In this document: positions 1 to 9,552 of the stretch, one piece after another
Numbering within the stretch: position 1 is the stretch's first letter
How the letters are laid out: each line of letters starts with the position of its first letter
Position numbers and translations under genes: made by a program
Source: Drosophila miranda
Taxonomy: Eukaryota > Arthropoda > Insecta > Diptera > Drosophilidae
Assembly (NCBI RefSeq): GCF_003369915.1
Contig: NC_046675.1
Coordinates: 186,001-250,000 of the forward strand
DNA: 64,000 nucleotides
Direction: 5' to 3'
The notes under the pieces: model-generated
Databases searched by the model: none
What the model saw: only the letters and a program-made list of their open reading frames with translations
Told to the model about the DNA's origin: nothing

Positions 1-284
1 CCAGCTGCGACGGCAACTGCGGTGGAGCGGTGAAGACCATTCAATTTTTATTTGAGTTTATTTGTTGGTGGAAGTCGCTCGCTCTCTCTGCTCTCTGGAA
101 CGCGGCTGCGGCTGCGTCTACAGTTATTATCTACCATTTCAACTTGCCCATTTTCTTCCGTTCAACCCGCTAACGCTACCGCGTTCGTTCTTCGAGCTGT
201 TTATTATTCTCTGTTGTGCTCAGACATTCCGTAAACATTACACAAACAACACACTCGCAAAACATAAGGAATATTAATAAGAAG
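1..284 (+). other. possible 5' noncoding exon at window edge
   Basis: The stretch lacks a convincing reading frame but ends in a good splice donor (AGAAG|GTAAGA, donor at 285) after a pyrimidine-rich, CT-repeat-bearing segment that looks like a fly 5' UTR. If real, it would be the first exon of a plus-strand gene starting left of or inside the window. I could not find its partner exon. This is inference from composition and one donor site only. Confidence 0.22.
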
Positions 285-1654
285 GTAAGAGAGCCATATA
301 ACCACCCTTTCTACATCACTCTTTGGCTCTCTGTGGCACTCTTTGGATGACGTAACATATACATGCATGTGTACATACATATGCATACGAGCGTATGTTG
401 ACTTTTTGCCTAACCTATATCTTCATATACCTTGGCAGCGTGCATAGTTCAAAGTCAATGTTTTCCATAAGAAACCATACAACGAAATAGCACTCCCGTG
501 AGCCAATATTGGATACACTTTTTTGTCGTTCGTCATGAATCAAAGAGTGTCGTATGGTGGAACGACAATCTGATTGCAAGTGTAGTTGCAAGTGATTAAT
601 TGATACACAATTAAACTGGCAAACATTGCTCGTTGCTTCTAGATCTTATAATATTCCTCTAGCGCACATCAAAGTGAATATATCTTTATCGCTGCAGGGT
701 AGTAGAATATGAGTAGGTGTCAGCACTAACCGCGACTGCGGAATCGACGCGACGCATACGCTGGCAGTCTCCAGCCCCAAAGCCGGCTGTAGCCTTGTGT
801 GTGTGTGTGGGAATAAATGTGGTGGAGGCATTTCGTCATCGTGTATGATCCCAAAGCTCTTAAATATCGGCCAGTCGCTGCTTATAACATACTTTTCGAG
901 AGAGCGCATTTCTGCTCTCCCTCTCGCGTCATCTGTCTTTTGTTTGTTGCTTCTTTCCCCCGTTCATCCCCTTCCACGGATCATTATCTACCGCTTTTAT
1001 CTACCTATTCTGTTTATTTGTTTCCCATTTTTGATTTCCACGCTAAGAATACGGAGACAGCAAAGCCACATGCGTACAGTAAGAGGAATAGAGAGAAACA
1101 AACTCGTTTCGAGCCGAACGGAAACCGAATGTTGACGTTATCACAACATATCAAATGATGCTTTTTTAATTCTTTCAAGCGATCGCTTTTCATATTGCAT
1201 GCATATGCCCAGGAATGACCTCTGCGGTAGGAGGACCAAAACGAATGATGATGCAACGGCATTACTGGATAAATATAGAAAACTTTTCGGGAGAGAGAAA
1301 CAACCTCTGGACGGTACTTGTGCGATCATCAATTCACACACATATGTATGTAGGTATGGGCACTCTCGCGGACGGTCATATAAATATGAGTACATATGTA
1401 CATACATACATATGTACTTATGTATGTACATAGTAGTTCTCTTCGGTGGTTTACGGTTTACGGGAAGCTTATCAGCAACCGTCTGGCATGCGGTAGTCAT
1501 CGTGGAACGGCAACTTTACCAAACTTTGATTATGTGGAGAGTAAAGGCCTTTCCCCGTCCCTCCCCTGGATGAAAGTGTACACTTTGAAGTAGTTGAAGC
1601 TGATAGCTTCTTTCCAATTTCAGCTGCGCAGAGACATATCGTTCATACATACAC
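285..1654. other. noncoding stretch, no gene seen
   Basis: Only short overlapping frames without signal peptides, splice structure or family resemblance. It contains palindromic CATACATATGTA-type repeats around 1385-1432, common in fly intergenic and intronic DNA. Confidence 0.5.
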
Positions 1655-2127
1655 CGCGAAACTAGGACCGAAGCCCATAATACAAAGCATGGTTGCTAGG
1701 AATACAAAGTTAAACATCTCTTGAATACGCCTCCGCAAATCCCATCGAAAATCCCCACTACATTAAAGGATATGTTGAAAAATATCATTGTTGAAGAATA
1801 GCGTCAAGTGACGGTATAGAATGGCAAGAAATTGGTCGAATCAATGCTAAAACGGCTGGCCGATGTAATAAAATGTAAAGGGTATTCGATATTCAAATAT
1901 TAAAAAAAAAAAAATTTTTAATTGAATATCAGACAACTTTTTACATTTTTTGTTATATAGTATTAAGAATAGTGTACACATATGTTAGATACAAAGGAGT
2001 TTAATCAAAATAGTGCATGAAAAATATTTTATTATTCCTAAGTAATTAAAGATTCTATCGTTTTTTAAACACGTCTTTTTAACGACAAAATTTGCACCAA
2101 AAGTTTATTTTTATTCTGGTCAGTGTA
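1655..2127 (+). mobile_element. decayed Tc1/mariner transposon, 3' half
   Basis: Plus-strand translation shows the end of a Tc1-type transposase in shifting frames. There is a GPKP stretch where the family has DPKH (about 1665), then NPIEN (1738-1752), which is the conserved block holding the last catalytic acidic residue. The carboxyl end reads KKLVESMLKRLADVIKCKG and then YSIFKY with a stop (1826-1903), close to the family's LVESMPRR...VIKAKG ending. Stops and frame changes show that it is dead. About 220 bp of AT-rich DNA follows to GGTCAGTG-TA (2119-2127), which may be the right terminal repeat next to a TA target. No left half is present. Family assignment is fairly safe; the right border is a guess. 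Confidence 0.62.
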
Positions 2128-3640
2128 CGTACATAGTATGTACATATGTATACTATGTATTCAAAAATACATAATGGAAATATCGCTGCAGAAACGATAT
2201 CTGGACACTCTTAAAGCCTGATGTGCTATTCGTGCTGTACTGCATCATACTGATTGCTGCCAAAATACTAGTTGCTGGTTATAGAAACAGTCTGCTAAGA
2301 AATTTAAAAAATCGTGACTCAGACTAGCGACGCCACTAGGAGCAACAGCAACAGCAGCAGGGAATGACCTAATTTGTCAAAAGGGCAGCCAACTCCGAGC
2401 CCCACCAACAACCGATGGGATAAATGTATGGGAGAAACCAAACCTTACTGCGACTGTCATAAACATTTTTCCGCCAAGCACATGTCCAATAAAATCTACA
2501 TACAAAGTGTCCTTAATCCAACACTTCTTTGGCTGTGTGTGTGGGAGGAGCGTTTTAATTAGAGCATGAAATAAAGTTGGCTCAAGACGGAATTACGCAT
2601 TCGCATACCCAAAGCTGAACCGAACCCCCTCCAATGACCCACAATTAGGAAACATCAATAATAGATCACCCGGCGGAGTCATTTAGATTTAGAATAGCCG
2701 ATACTGGCATGCCCTCACTCCGGCGACAACCTGTCATCAAACCACCTGTCTCGGCGCCGCCATTGAAACGCACCCCAGACCACAAGAACTCCCTCTTGGA
2801 ATTCCCGCTCATCAGCCAAATAACAGACACAGCGAACAGAAAAACAATAATTTGTCTGCGCCCTGAAATTGACATGGAGCTCGTGTTGTGGCCAAAAACA
2901 ATTTTTTTTTACTTTATTCGTTGCCTCGACCTTAAAGCCATGTCCGTGTCACTCCTGTCCCTGCACCTACCCTCCGAGTTCTTTTGTTTGCGCCCTTCCT
3001 CGTACTAAATTTCGAAATTGTTGAATTGCGTGATTTTGTGGTCAGTTCTAATTGAATTTCAAAACTGCAATCAATTAAATAGCACCCACAATCCACAACT
3101 CCCAAATAATTTTTAACATCAAACTAAAGTCCAGATTGCTAACTTCACTTGCTTATTAATTTGAAAATCGTTTCGATCATGGTGATTCATGATCGACATA
3201 GGCTATATCATTATTTTAGGGTTTTAGATCTTGGAGTTGTAAAGTATCTAGCTATGGATGAAACTCTTTCATATATGCATTAATTAAAAATATTATATTT
3301 TTTTGTATTCAGTAGAAAAGCTAAAACCGTAAATTAAGGTTACAATCTAAAGGGTTTTTACGGCACCACAGAAAGAACAACGCCACAACACAGAGCTTTT
3401 GAAAGCTTACTCCCGTAACCAGTAATCGTCCACGCAATATAACTATAATCCCGTTCCGTTCCCACCCCCTGGGTGCCACACCGGGCCAGATGAAAGTAGC
3501 GCTAACACATATGAAAATTTGGATGTGTAACGTGAGAATTACGTTGCAATTACGAAAGCAATTGCAAATAAAACCCGCCACCCACAAGATTAATCCCTTT
3601 CCAGACACACATCTGTCGCAGGAGGTCTAAGCCCAAAGAA
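2128..3640. other. noncoding stretch, no supported gene
   Basis: No supported exon. One minus-strand frame (2666-2875, 69 codons) has a hydrophobic segment near its start but no TATA box, splice site or repeat of its pattern elsewhere, so I do not call it. CATACATATG-type repeats lie at 2128-2160. Confidence 0.45.
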
Positions 3641-3646
3641 AGCGGG

Positions 3647-3653
3647 TATAAAG
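3647..3653 (+). promoter_or_regulatory. TATA box before a 38-codon ORF
   Basis: TATAAAG in a GC-rich setting (GCGGGTATAAAGG), the usual look of a fly core promoter. It is about 50 bp upstream of the ATG at 3700. Without transcript data it could be chance. Confidence 0.3.
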
Positions 3654-3699
3654 GTAGCACGCCGTGAACTTTTTAATTAAAGATGTGATTAAACATCGC

Positions 3700-3816
3700 A
3701 TGGCGTACACCACCGCCCCAGTTGAGTTACAGGACCCAGTGACGCCTTCTATGGCTGCACTTAATCATAAGATGTTCCACACCGCCGGGGACGTCGGGGA
3801 TTACAAAGTCGACTGA
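3700..3816 (+). CDS. possible 38-residue small ORF
   Basis: A short uninterrupted frame begins MAYTTAPVELQDPV and ends VGDYKVD. It is placed right for a TATA box at 3647, with a predicted start site near 3678. A minimal start-stop uORF (ATG TGA at 3683-3688) precedes it. There is no signal peptide, membrane segment or recognisable family. It lies between RpS7's 3' end and unassigned DNA. It may be chance; the promoter plus ORF spacing is the only support. Confidence 0.22.
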   Translation: MAYTTAPVELQDPVTPSMAALNHKMFHTAGDVGDYKVD

Positions 3817-4045
3817 TACATGCTTAATATTATATCTTATAACCACAGCCAGCGGCGGAAGTGATTAATTACAGGATATAGCAGTTCTGTTAATTGGGAT
3901 TTGCTTAGTTTTAAAAATGTTTAATGTTTTATTTATTTCACGTTACGTTATCCAGCTCATGTAAAAAATTCATATTCTGTACGACAGAATTGCATTGCTG
4001 CGACTTTTAGATGAACCGAACCAGCGCGACGGCGACGAACACACT

Positions 4046-5626
4046 CTAGACATTCAGGTAGTTGTCGGGGAATTCGAAGGTAACATCGCGGCCAGTCAGC
4101 TTCTTATAGACCGATGTGAAGGTATCAACCTGGAGGAAGAACAAATAATTCAAGATTAGTTTCAGACATACTGGGGTTATCTAAATTAAGTGTCCAGTCG
4201 TCATGCTCCTCGATGCGGCAAGATAGACTGCAGCGAAGGAATACGCACGAAAGGCTGGATTACTATACCGCCAATATAGGAAGTCCCAAGACACCATGAA
4301 CAAAACGGTGCTCGGGAGGCAAATGGGCGGTAATCAGTGTGCATAGTTTGTGGTGTTGTGGCACGCTAATAGTAATGTAGTTGTCCCGGATATAATGGAC
4401 ACAACATTGTGGAGTGAGAGCAGATGCCTGGTCTTCAATGTGCGTTCTGTTTGACAATCACTGGGCCAAGATGGGCATTCAGCGAATAACACAAGAACGG
4501 TGGATAGTCTAGTGGGATTACTCTGTAGCAAACATTTAGTAATGATGAAGCCTTGGTTATAGTCGACTTTTCATTGTGGAGTGAGTAGTTGCTTTGAGTT
4601 TACTGTACGTTCTGTTTGACAATCACAGGATTATAAGGTGAGTCCAGTGAATAACACAAGAACGATGGATATAAGGAACTATTTGACACGATAGAGGTTT
4701 AGAAATGTGGCAAACATTTAGTAATGATGAAGCCTTGGCTATTGTCGGCTAATCATTGTGGAGTGAGTAGTTGCCTGGGATTAGTGTACGTTCTGTTTGA
4801 CAATCGCTGGACTAGAAGGTAAGTCTAGCGAATAACACAAGAACGGTCAAGGGTACCAGACTGTGGCCAATATATGGAGATGCAAGCCCGCAAAACGCTT
4901 CTGTGGCATACAATAACGAGTTATTGGCACTTGGTGATGTGCGTCCCCTTTGACGATCGCAACGCTTGGAAAAGGCGTCGCAAATAACACGGGGACGAGG
5001 ATGTAACTGCCGCACGCACCACAAGATAGCACTGATAGGATACAGACTCCCACCTGACTTTAAACTCACTTTGTGTTCGATTGTGGTCTGTTGGTTCTTG
5101 TCCAGGTGCACCTTAACCAGCTGGGAGCCGTCCAGCTTGACGCGGATGCGCTTGCCAACGATCTCGGCAGGGAAGACCAGATCCTCCAGAATGGCATCGT
5201 ACACAGCGGTCAGGGTACGGGAGCGTGGACGCTTCTGTTTCAGGGGGTTGCGCGCCTTGCGGGTGGGCTTGGGCAGAATCTTGCGCTCTCCAATGACCAC
5301 GACGTGCTTGCCGGAGAACTTCTTCTCCAACTCGCGAACCAGAATGATCTGGATCTTCTGGAACACCTTCTGCTGTGGAATGGGCACGTAGATGATGACG
5401 GCCTGAAGACGTAAACAAGTTAGCCAGAGTTTCACATCCAGTATAGACATGAACTCACCTTCTTGCTACCAAACTCAATCTCGCGCGCACGGGTGATGTG
5501 CAGATCACGCAGGTAGGGCTTCAGGTCGCTGTTGGCCTCTAGCTCAACCAGTGCCTGGGCAATCGACTTCTCGAAATCATCGGGGTCCGCGCCGCCGGGC
5601 TTGATAATCTTGGAGCCGATAGCCAT
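4046..5626 (-). CDS. RpS7: ribosomal protein S7 (eS7)
   Basis: Component of the cytoplasmic small ribosomal subunit. Three coding exons on the minus strand: 5626-5459 (56 codons, [20 protein letters not shown]...), 5402-5070 (111 codons, [18 protein letters not shown]... to EHK) and 4129-4046 (27 codons and stop, [16 protein letters not shown]... to NYLNV). All junctions are GT/AG and phase 0. The total of 194 residues is the family's normal length in flies. The ATG directly follows a splice acceptor (TTTGCAG), so there is a 5' UTR intron and a short leader exon near 5888-5913. AATAAA signals sit at 3928-3937, about 110 bp past the stop. The first coding intron is only 56 nt, while the second is 940 nt and carries H/ACA snoRNAs. 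The gene shows no defect and is very likely the single functional copy here. Confidence 0.98.
4188..4332 (-). ncRNA. H/ACA snoRNA candidate, unrelated to its neighbours
   Basis: Minus strand, inside the RpS7 intron. The 5' hairpin is closed by TACCGCC/GGCGGTA and has an inner stem CCGAGCACC/GGTGTCTTGG. The H box is ATAGTA. The 3' hairpin is closed by CCAG/CTGG with inner CGTGC/GCATG. It ends ACA-CTT, that is an ACA box three nucleotides from the 3' end. Two hairpins, hinge and tail boxes in about 145 nt match the H/ACA pseudouridylation guide class. Its pockets differ from the four units downstream on the plus map, so its target should differ. It has no promoter of its own and would be released from the spliced RpS7 intron. 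Confidence 0.6.
4354..4500 (-). ncRNA. H/ACA snoRNA candidate, repeat unit A
   Basis: Minus strand, RpS7 intron. The 5' hairpin CCGTTCT...AGAACG holds the pocket strands GTGTTATT and GTCAAA shared with units B-D. The H box is probably AGACCA. The 3' hairpin is closed by GGCA/TGCC and followed by ACA-ACA. It is the most diverged of the CGTTCT-stemmed units, especially in the 3' arm. It probably guides pseudouridylation of the same rRNA or snRNA site as B-D through the 5' pocket. Confidence 0.68.
4521..4665 (-). ncRNA. H/ACA snoRNA candidate, repeat unit B
   Basis: Minus strand, RpS7 intron. The 5' hairpin has stem CGTTCT/AGAACG and pocket strands GTGTTATT and GTCAAA. The H box is ACAGTA. The 3' hairpin is closed by AGCA/TGCT, then ACA-GAG. 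The 3' stem changes from GGCA/TGCC in unit C to AGCA/TGCT here, a paired substitution that keeps the stem. That is strong support for a folded RNA. Confidence 0.75.
4703..4846 (-). ncRNA. H/ACA snoRNA candidate, repeat unit C
   Basis: Minus strand, RpS7 intron. The 5' hairpin CGTTCT/AGAACG has inner stem CGCTAGACT/AGTCCAGCG and pocket strands GTGTTATT and GTCAAA. The H box is a canonical ACACTA. The 3' hairpin is closed by GGCAAC/GTTTGCC, with ACA-TTT at the end. About 144 nt, typical for fly box H/ACA RNAs. Very similar to unit B over both arms, so a recent tandem copy. Confidence 0.78.
4859..4997 (-). ncRNA. H/ACA snoRNA candidate, repeat unit D
   Basis: Minus strand, the unit nearest the RpS7 5' splice site. 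The 5' hairpin is closed by CGTCCCC/GGGGACG, so the outer stem sequence differs from units A-C but the pairing is kept. The inner stem is TGCGACGC/GCGTTGCG, and the pocket strands GTGTTATT and GTCAAA are conserved. The H box is ACATCA. The 3' hairpin is closed by GCCAATA/TATTGGC and ends ACA-GTC. Conserved pockets with rewritten stems indicate selection on guide function. Confidence 0.75.
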
Positions 5627-5887
5627 CTGCAAATGGACACCACGCCAACTCAATGAGTAAACAATTCAAACGTTTGCATCCACGCAACGCAGTGTACGAA
5701 AAGCCGCTTCGGTCGTCTCTATTGATTTTCCTAATCGTTGTGCATCGGCTACATTTTCAGACAATTTCACTATCATTCACTTTTATCTCTCAACAGCAAG
5801 CCTTTGGCTTATTTTCCGTCCCATTATTTTGAGCCACTGCGTTGCGTTTCCTGCATATTTTCACGATTTTAGAGATTTCTGTACCAC

Positions 5888-5947
5888 CTTTGTCGACTAT
5901 TTTGACAGGAAAGAAATTTTGACAGCGGCTTCCGTGGAGTGTGACCG
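5888..5947 (-). promoter_or_regulatory. RpS7 promoter: TCT initiator and M1BP motif
   Basis: On the minus strand, TTTCTTTCCTG (start site near 5913) fits the polypyrimidine TCT initiator of fly ribosomal protein genes, and the resulting leader would begin with a pyrimidine tract. Just upstream, CGGTCACACTC (5947-5937) matches Motif 1 (YGGTCACACTR), bound by M1BP and common in ribosomal protein promoters. A possible leader donor is CAAAG|GTGGTA (exon end 5888), a weak match. No TATA box is seen. Confidence 0.6.
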
Positions 5948-7128
5948 CGGACTTATCGTTAAAATATATCGTCCGACCGCCTGAAATATACCAAAATATA
6001 CGTCACAAATTTCAAAATATACCGTAAATATACTGACGAAATGTTTGTATTCAAGTTCCATCATATTTCTTGATTTCGATATTCGGTTGAATATTCCCAG
6101 CTAGCTTGGACCCTCAGCTCTCAACTCATAATTTGATCCGATTAATAAATAAATTTCCTACATGACTGGCTAACTTTAAGTTCTCATTTTTATTGGGTTG
6201 CTTATAAAATACGGTTAAAGCAACAACGGTCAACCACACATTCCACTAAACGGTAACTACATGCTAACCAAACATTTTCTACACAAAAGCGACACCTGAA
6301 GGGGAAAAGTGTACGTTTCTAAAATTGATCGCCTTTTCTTTCATATAAGCCCAATAAAGCGCCAGTGTGGAAACCTCCGTTATCAACTTTTTGACAAGGC
6401 TGTTATTCGACATTTTTTAAAAATTTAATACTAATAGGAGTATTAATTCGATGTGACCTGGCACATGGATCTAAATGGCATTTCTACACGATTTCTTCAT
6501 TGGTTCATTAGACAAATAGTGAGTAGCTTCCAGTAAGACCTTACGTTGTCGAGCTGTCAAAACATTCGATAGATCGACTGCATACTGTCTCTATCGATAT
6601 AACCCTAGTATTTTGGTGACGGGACACCTAAAACTGTTTGTGATTATGATTAGCACCCTCGGAAACAAGTGAATTTTTGATCTGATTTTTCTTTTTTGTG
6701 TTGGCCGCTTGCAATGAGACCCTTCGTAGAGCGTCAAAATCTCGGAAATACTGCTTAAATCGTGTGTTACGTGCAGGGTTGCGTTTTTGTGACATCTGGT
6801 TCAACTCAAATCCCACAGATGGTGCCAATGAACCGTCTTATTTTCGCGCTAGTCAAGAAATTTGAGTTATAAATTTGGTTCTCGTACAAAACGAATCGTG
6901 TTGATTTTGTATTTACTGCGTGAAAGATGAGCTTCATTGAACTTTGAGAGTTGAAAATAAAGTTATTCATGACGCGAACTATCCAATCGTCAATCTCTCG
7001 TTAATGTAAAACACAATAACACAACAGAAGACTTAAAGGCATGTATTTCCCCTATTGGCCATACCCGAATGAATCAAAAATATCATGTCCATGGTGATCT
7101 GATTTTCTCTCGTGTACTTTCCGCCAGA
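5948..7128. other. intergenic between RpS7 and the cecropins
   Basis: AT-rich DNA with short AAATATACC repeats at 5980-6035 close to the RpS7 promoter. One minus-strand frame (6628-6828, 66 codons, basic, no signal peptide) is not supported by promoter or splicing signals. No andropin-like gene was seen here. Confidence 0.45.
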
Positions 7129-7196
7129 GAAAATCCCCTCGCGTACCTTATCAGCACCGCTTGGATCTGGGCGACTGAAAGGTGGGGCTATATAAG
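7129..7196 (+). promoter_or_regulatory. cecropin copy 1 promoter: Rel, GATA and TATA sites
   Basis: GAAAATCCCC (7129-7138), the reverse of GGGGATTTTC, fits the fly Rel/kappaB consensus. CTTATCAG (7147-7154) is a GATA site 8 bp further on, and TATATAAG is at 7189-7196. Close kappaB plus GATA pairs are the known requirement for fat-body induction of fly cecropins. Confidence 0.8.
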
Positions 7197-7289
7197 CTGT
7201 AAAGATTTTCTAGACATGGCATTCTTTTCTGAGAAGCACCACCAGCAAGGCTTACTTTAGTCCCAGAAATACTCAAGCACTATCATATC

Positions 7290-7539
7290 ATGAACTTCTA
7301 CAAGATCTTTGTCTTCGTTGCCCTTATCCTGGCCATCAGCGTGGGAGAATCGGAGGCTGGTTGGCTGAAGAAGATTGGCAAGAAAATCGTAAGTTATCCG
7401 CCCAGTATTTAACTCATTCGTTGGCTAAATGTATATTTCTCCACAGGAACGCGTTGGCCAGCACACTCGGGATGCCACCATCCAGGGTCTGGGCGTTGCT
7501 CAACAAGCAGCCAATGTAGCTGCCACTGCTCGAGGATGA
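7290..7539 (+). CDS. Cec: cecropin, copy 1
   Basis: Secreted antibacterial peptide of the fat body and haemocytes that forms an amphipathic helix and permeabilises bacterial membranes. Exons 7290-7388 and 7447-7539 join in phase 0 to give 63 residues, the standard fly length. Residues 1-23 are a signal peptide ending GESEA. The mature peptide [20 protein letters not shown] continues through [10 protein letters not shown] and ends ATARG, the last Gly serving as amide donor. The 58-nt intron follows KKI, at the conserved position. The protein is identical to copy 2. From its start codon to 7516 the DNA differs from copy 2 at only two intron bases, then diverges abruptly, pointing to gene conversion. 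An AATAAA follows near 7613. Confidence 0.98.
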
Positions 7540-7624
7540 AGGACCTATTGGGACCCGAACCTTATTATAAACATTCAACATTATTTTATTAAACTGTATT
7601 TCTTGACCTTAGTAAATAAACCAA

Positions 7625-8320
7625 CTAAAAATTAATGCATTCCTTTTTTAGTTTATCAGAGTTCGATTATTCATAATTTTGAGGATTAGTTGCCTTATGC
7701 TGTGTGGCGCTCCACCAGCGTTATGGTTCGCAGAGAGTCAGCTATGACCATTGTATGATATCTAGTGCCAATATTGATCTTTGAAGCCATCCTGACGATT
7801 ATATGATAAGTGGCGGTTTCTGCGTCGCGGCAGACAAACTGTCCTCACACTAAAAGAATGGCCCTTTATTTTTCTATATCTTTTAACTATTCCATCATTA
7901 CACTGCCTATAATAGTGAACCAATCCAAATCAAATATGGAACACCTGTAGAAAAAAACTGCACGGGGTGGTGCTTCGAACTGAGATGCGGCGAGGCTGAA
8001 TAATTCGAATATATGTACATCTAGTTGGGTGTCCGAAATGGATATACATGTATTTATGTATATTCATGTATGTATGCTCGGGTCTAAGCATTGCACAAAA
8101 GCCGCTACAGCCCAAAGATAAAGACTCGATCAAGAGTCGAGAGACCTGAATCCAAAGTCGAGAGACTTTCAACTTTATCAAATCTTGTTCACCTGTATTT
8201 TTAAGTATCTACTATCTAGGTGAATTGTAACATATGTAAAATTTATATATGAAGGAATATAAATTATTTCCCATTCTCAAGTTAAAAACAAAAAAGGGTC
8301 ATATAGCTACATAGCTACGG
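7625..8320. other. spacer between cecropin copies 1 and 2
   Basis: AT-rich, no gene. It contains TATG/CATGTATG simple repeats around 8035-8080 and a short repeated AGTCGAGAGAC (8134-8144 and 8156-8166). Confidence 0.5.
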
Positions 8321-8361
8321 TGATTCCGATCCGATTCGGTCTCGTGTACTTTTGTGCTAAA

Positions 8362-8429
8362 CAAAATCCCCGATCGCACCATATCAGTATTGCGTGGAGC
8401 TGATGGCATGATAATTTGCGCTATATAAG
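8362..8429 (+). promoter_or_regulatory. cecropin copy 2 promoter: Rel, GATA and TATA sites
   Basis: CAAAATCCCC (8362-8371; reverse GGGGATTTTG), ATATCAG (8381-8387, GATA core) and TATATAAG (8422-8429), in the same order and spacing as copy 1. A further upstream GGTGATTCCG near 8320 aligns with the distal Rel site of copy 4 but is weaker. Confidence 0.75.
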
Positions 8430-8538
8430 CTCCGCAGATTGGCTGGAAAAGTCATCAGTCGCTCAGTTGGCACCACAGCAACGAGATCTATCAGCACCTT
8501 TTGCTTTCTACAACACAAGGAATATATTCCATCTTATC

Positions 8539-8788
8539 ATGAACTTCTACAAGATCTTTGTCTTCGTTGCCCTTATCCTGGCCATCAGCGTGGGAGAATC
8601 GGAGGCTGGTTGGCTGAAGAAGATTGGCAAGAAAATCGTAAGTTATCCGCCCAGTATTTAAGTCATTCGTTAGCTAAATGTATATTTCTCCACAGGAACG
8701 CGTTGGCCAGCACACTCGGGATGCCACCATCCAGGGTCTGGGCGTTGCTCAACAAGCAGCCAATGTGGCAGCCACAGCCAGGGGCTGA
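8539..8788 (+). CDS. Cec: cecropin, copy 2
   Basis: Antibacterial secreted peptide of 63 residues from exons 8539-8637 and 8696-8788, phase-0 intron of 58 nt. The amino-acid sequence is the same as copy 1, but the last codons differ silently (GCAGCCACAGCCAGGGGC against GCTGCCACTGCTCGAGGA), so the near-identity stops inside exon 2. The long 5' leader (from about 8452) shares CAGTCGCTCAG and TTTTGCTTTCTACAA blocks with copies 4-6. An intact, presumably inducible gene. Upstream ATGs exist in frame at 8416, but the signal peptide and family length fix the start at 8539. Confidence 0.98.
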
Positions 8789-8884
8789 AGATTACCTATA
8801 AAGTTTCCGCACCTAATTACAAATAATTTTATTTATTTAACCAGCTGTATTCCATAAAAAAGTTGAAAATTAAAGCTATCGATT

Positions 8885-9440
8885 TATTGATTACCAATCT
8901 TAGAGTTTTAAAATATCGGTTATCGTTCGATTGAGTTTCCGTTCATTCCTTAGTAAATTTGTGCCAACCTTAGCCATTTTTAGCCAACCTTTTGCCGCAG
9001 GCAGTTCGTATACATAAGTACTTATGTATGTACGTATGTACAATAAGCGAGGGAGTGAGGTCTTTAGGGGGTCAATGCTCAAAGTAGAATTCGATCCAAG
9101 GGATACCCTAAAAATTCGTTTCATTAAAGGAGAGAAAATAAATAGATCTCTAGAGTCTAGTCTCTGTTTATTAACAGAAGGACAATCATAACCCACTATC
9201 ATCTCTGATCTAGGGAACAGTCCCACCATCCATTCCCACTGATAATTAATTACAATATTAAACGGCATTCACTCTCTATGGTCACATATTTTAGGGCCAT
9301 TGCCCAGACATCTTCACGCAACAAAAACTTGAAGATCTCGAAAAAATCTTTTACACAGTACTCTAGGAAATGACAGTGGAAAAGTCTCCTGTGATCCGAA
9401 TCGGAACCGGTGGGATCGGACTGCTCTCGTGTAAATTTTT
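8885..9440. other. spacer between cecropin copies 2 and 3
   Basis: No gene seen. CATACATAAGTACTTATGTATG-like simple repeats at 9008-9042. Confidence 0.5.
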
Positions 9441-9446
9441 GTAAGA

Positions 9447-9514
9447 CAAAACCCCTACAGCGCCTTGAAAGAATCGGTTGGAGCTAAAGGCATGACGGAT
9501 TGCGCTACATAAGA
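9447..9514 (+). promoter_or_regulatory. cecropin copy 3 promoter, degraded
   Basis: At the aligned positions the Rel site reads CAAAACCCCT (9447-9456) instead of AAAATCCCC. The GATA site is missing (AAAGAATCGG), and the TATA box is TACATAAG (9507-9514). All three elements are worse than in the other copies, so low or changed inducibility is inferred. Confidence 0.6.
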
Positions 9515-9552
9515 TCTGTTGGTTAATAAGGAATAATTTCAGAAATCTCATC

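Noticed and set aside
2666-2875. 69-codon minus-strand frame with a signal-like start
   Set aside because: No supporting promoter, intron or tail signal; the opposite strand is equally open.
5627-5887. Box C/D snoRNA in the RpS7 5' UTR intron
   Set aside because: Only a partial C-like motif and one CTGA too close to it; no terminal stem.
6628-6828. 66-codon basic minus-strand frame between RpS7 and the cecropins
   Set aside because: No signal peptide, splice site or family; a real gene is possible but unsupported.
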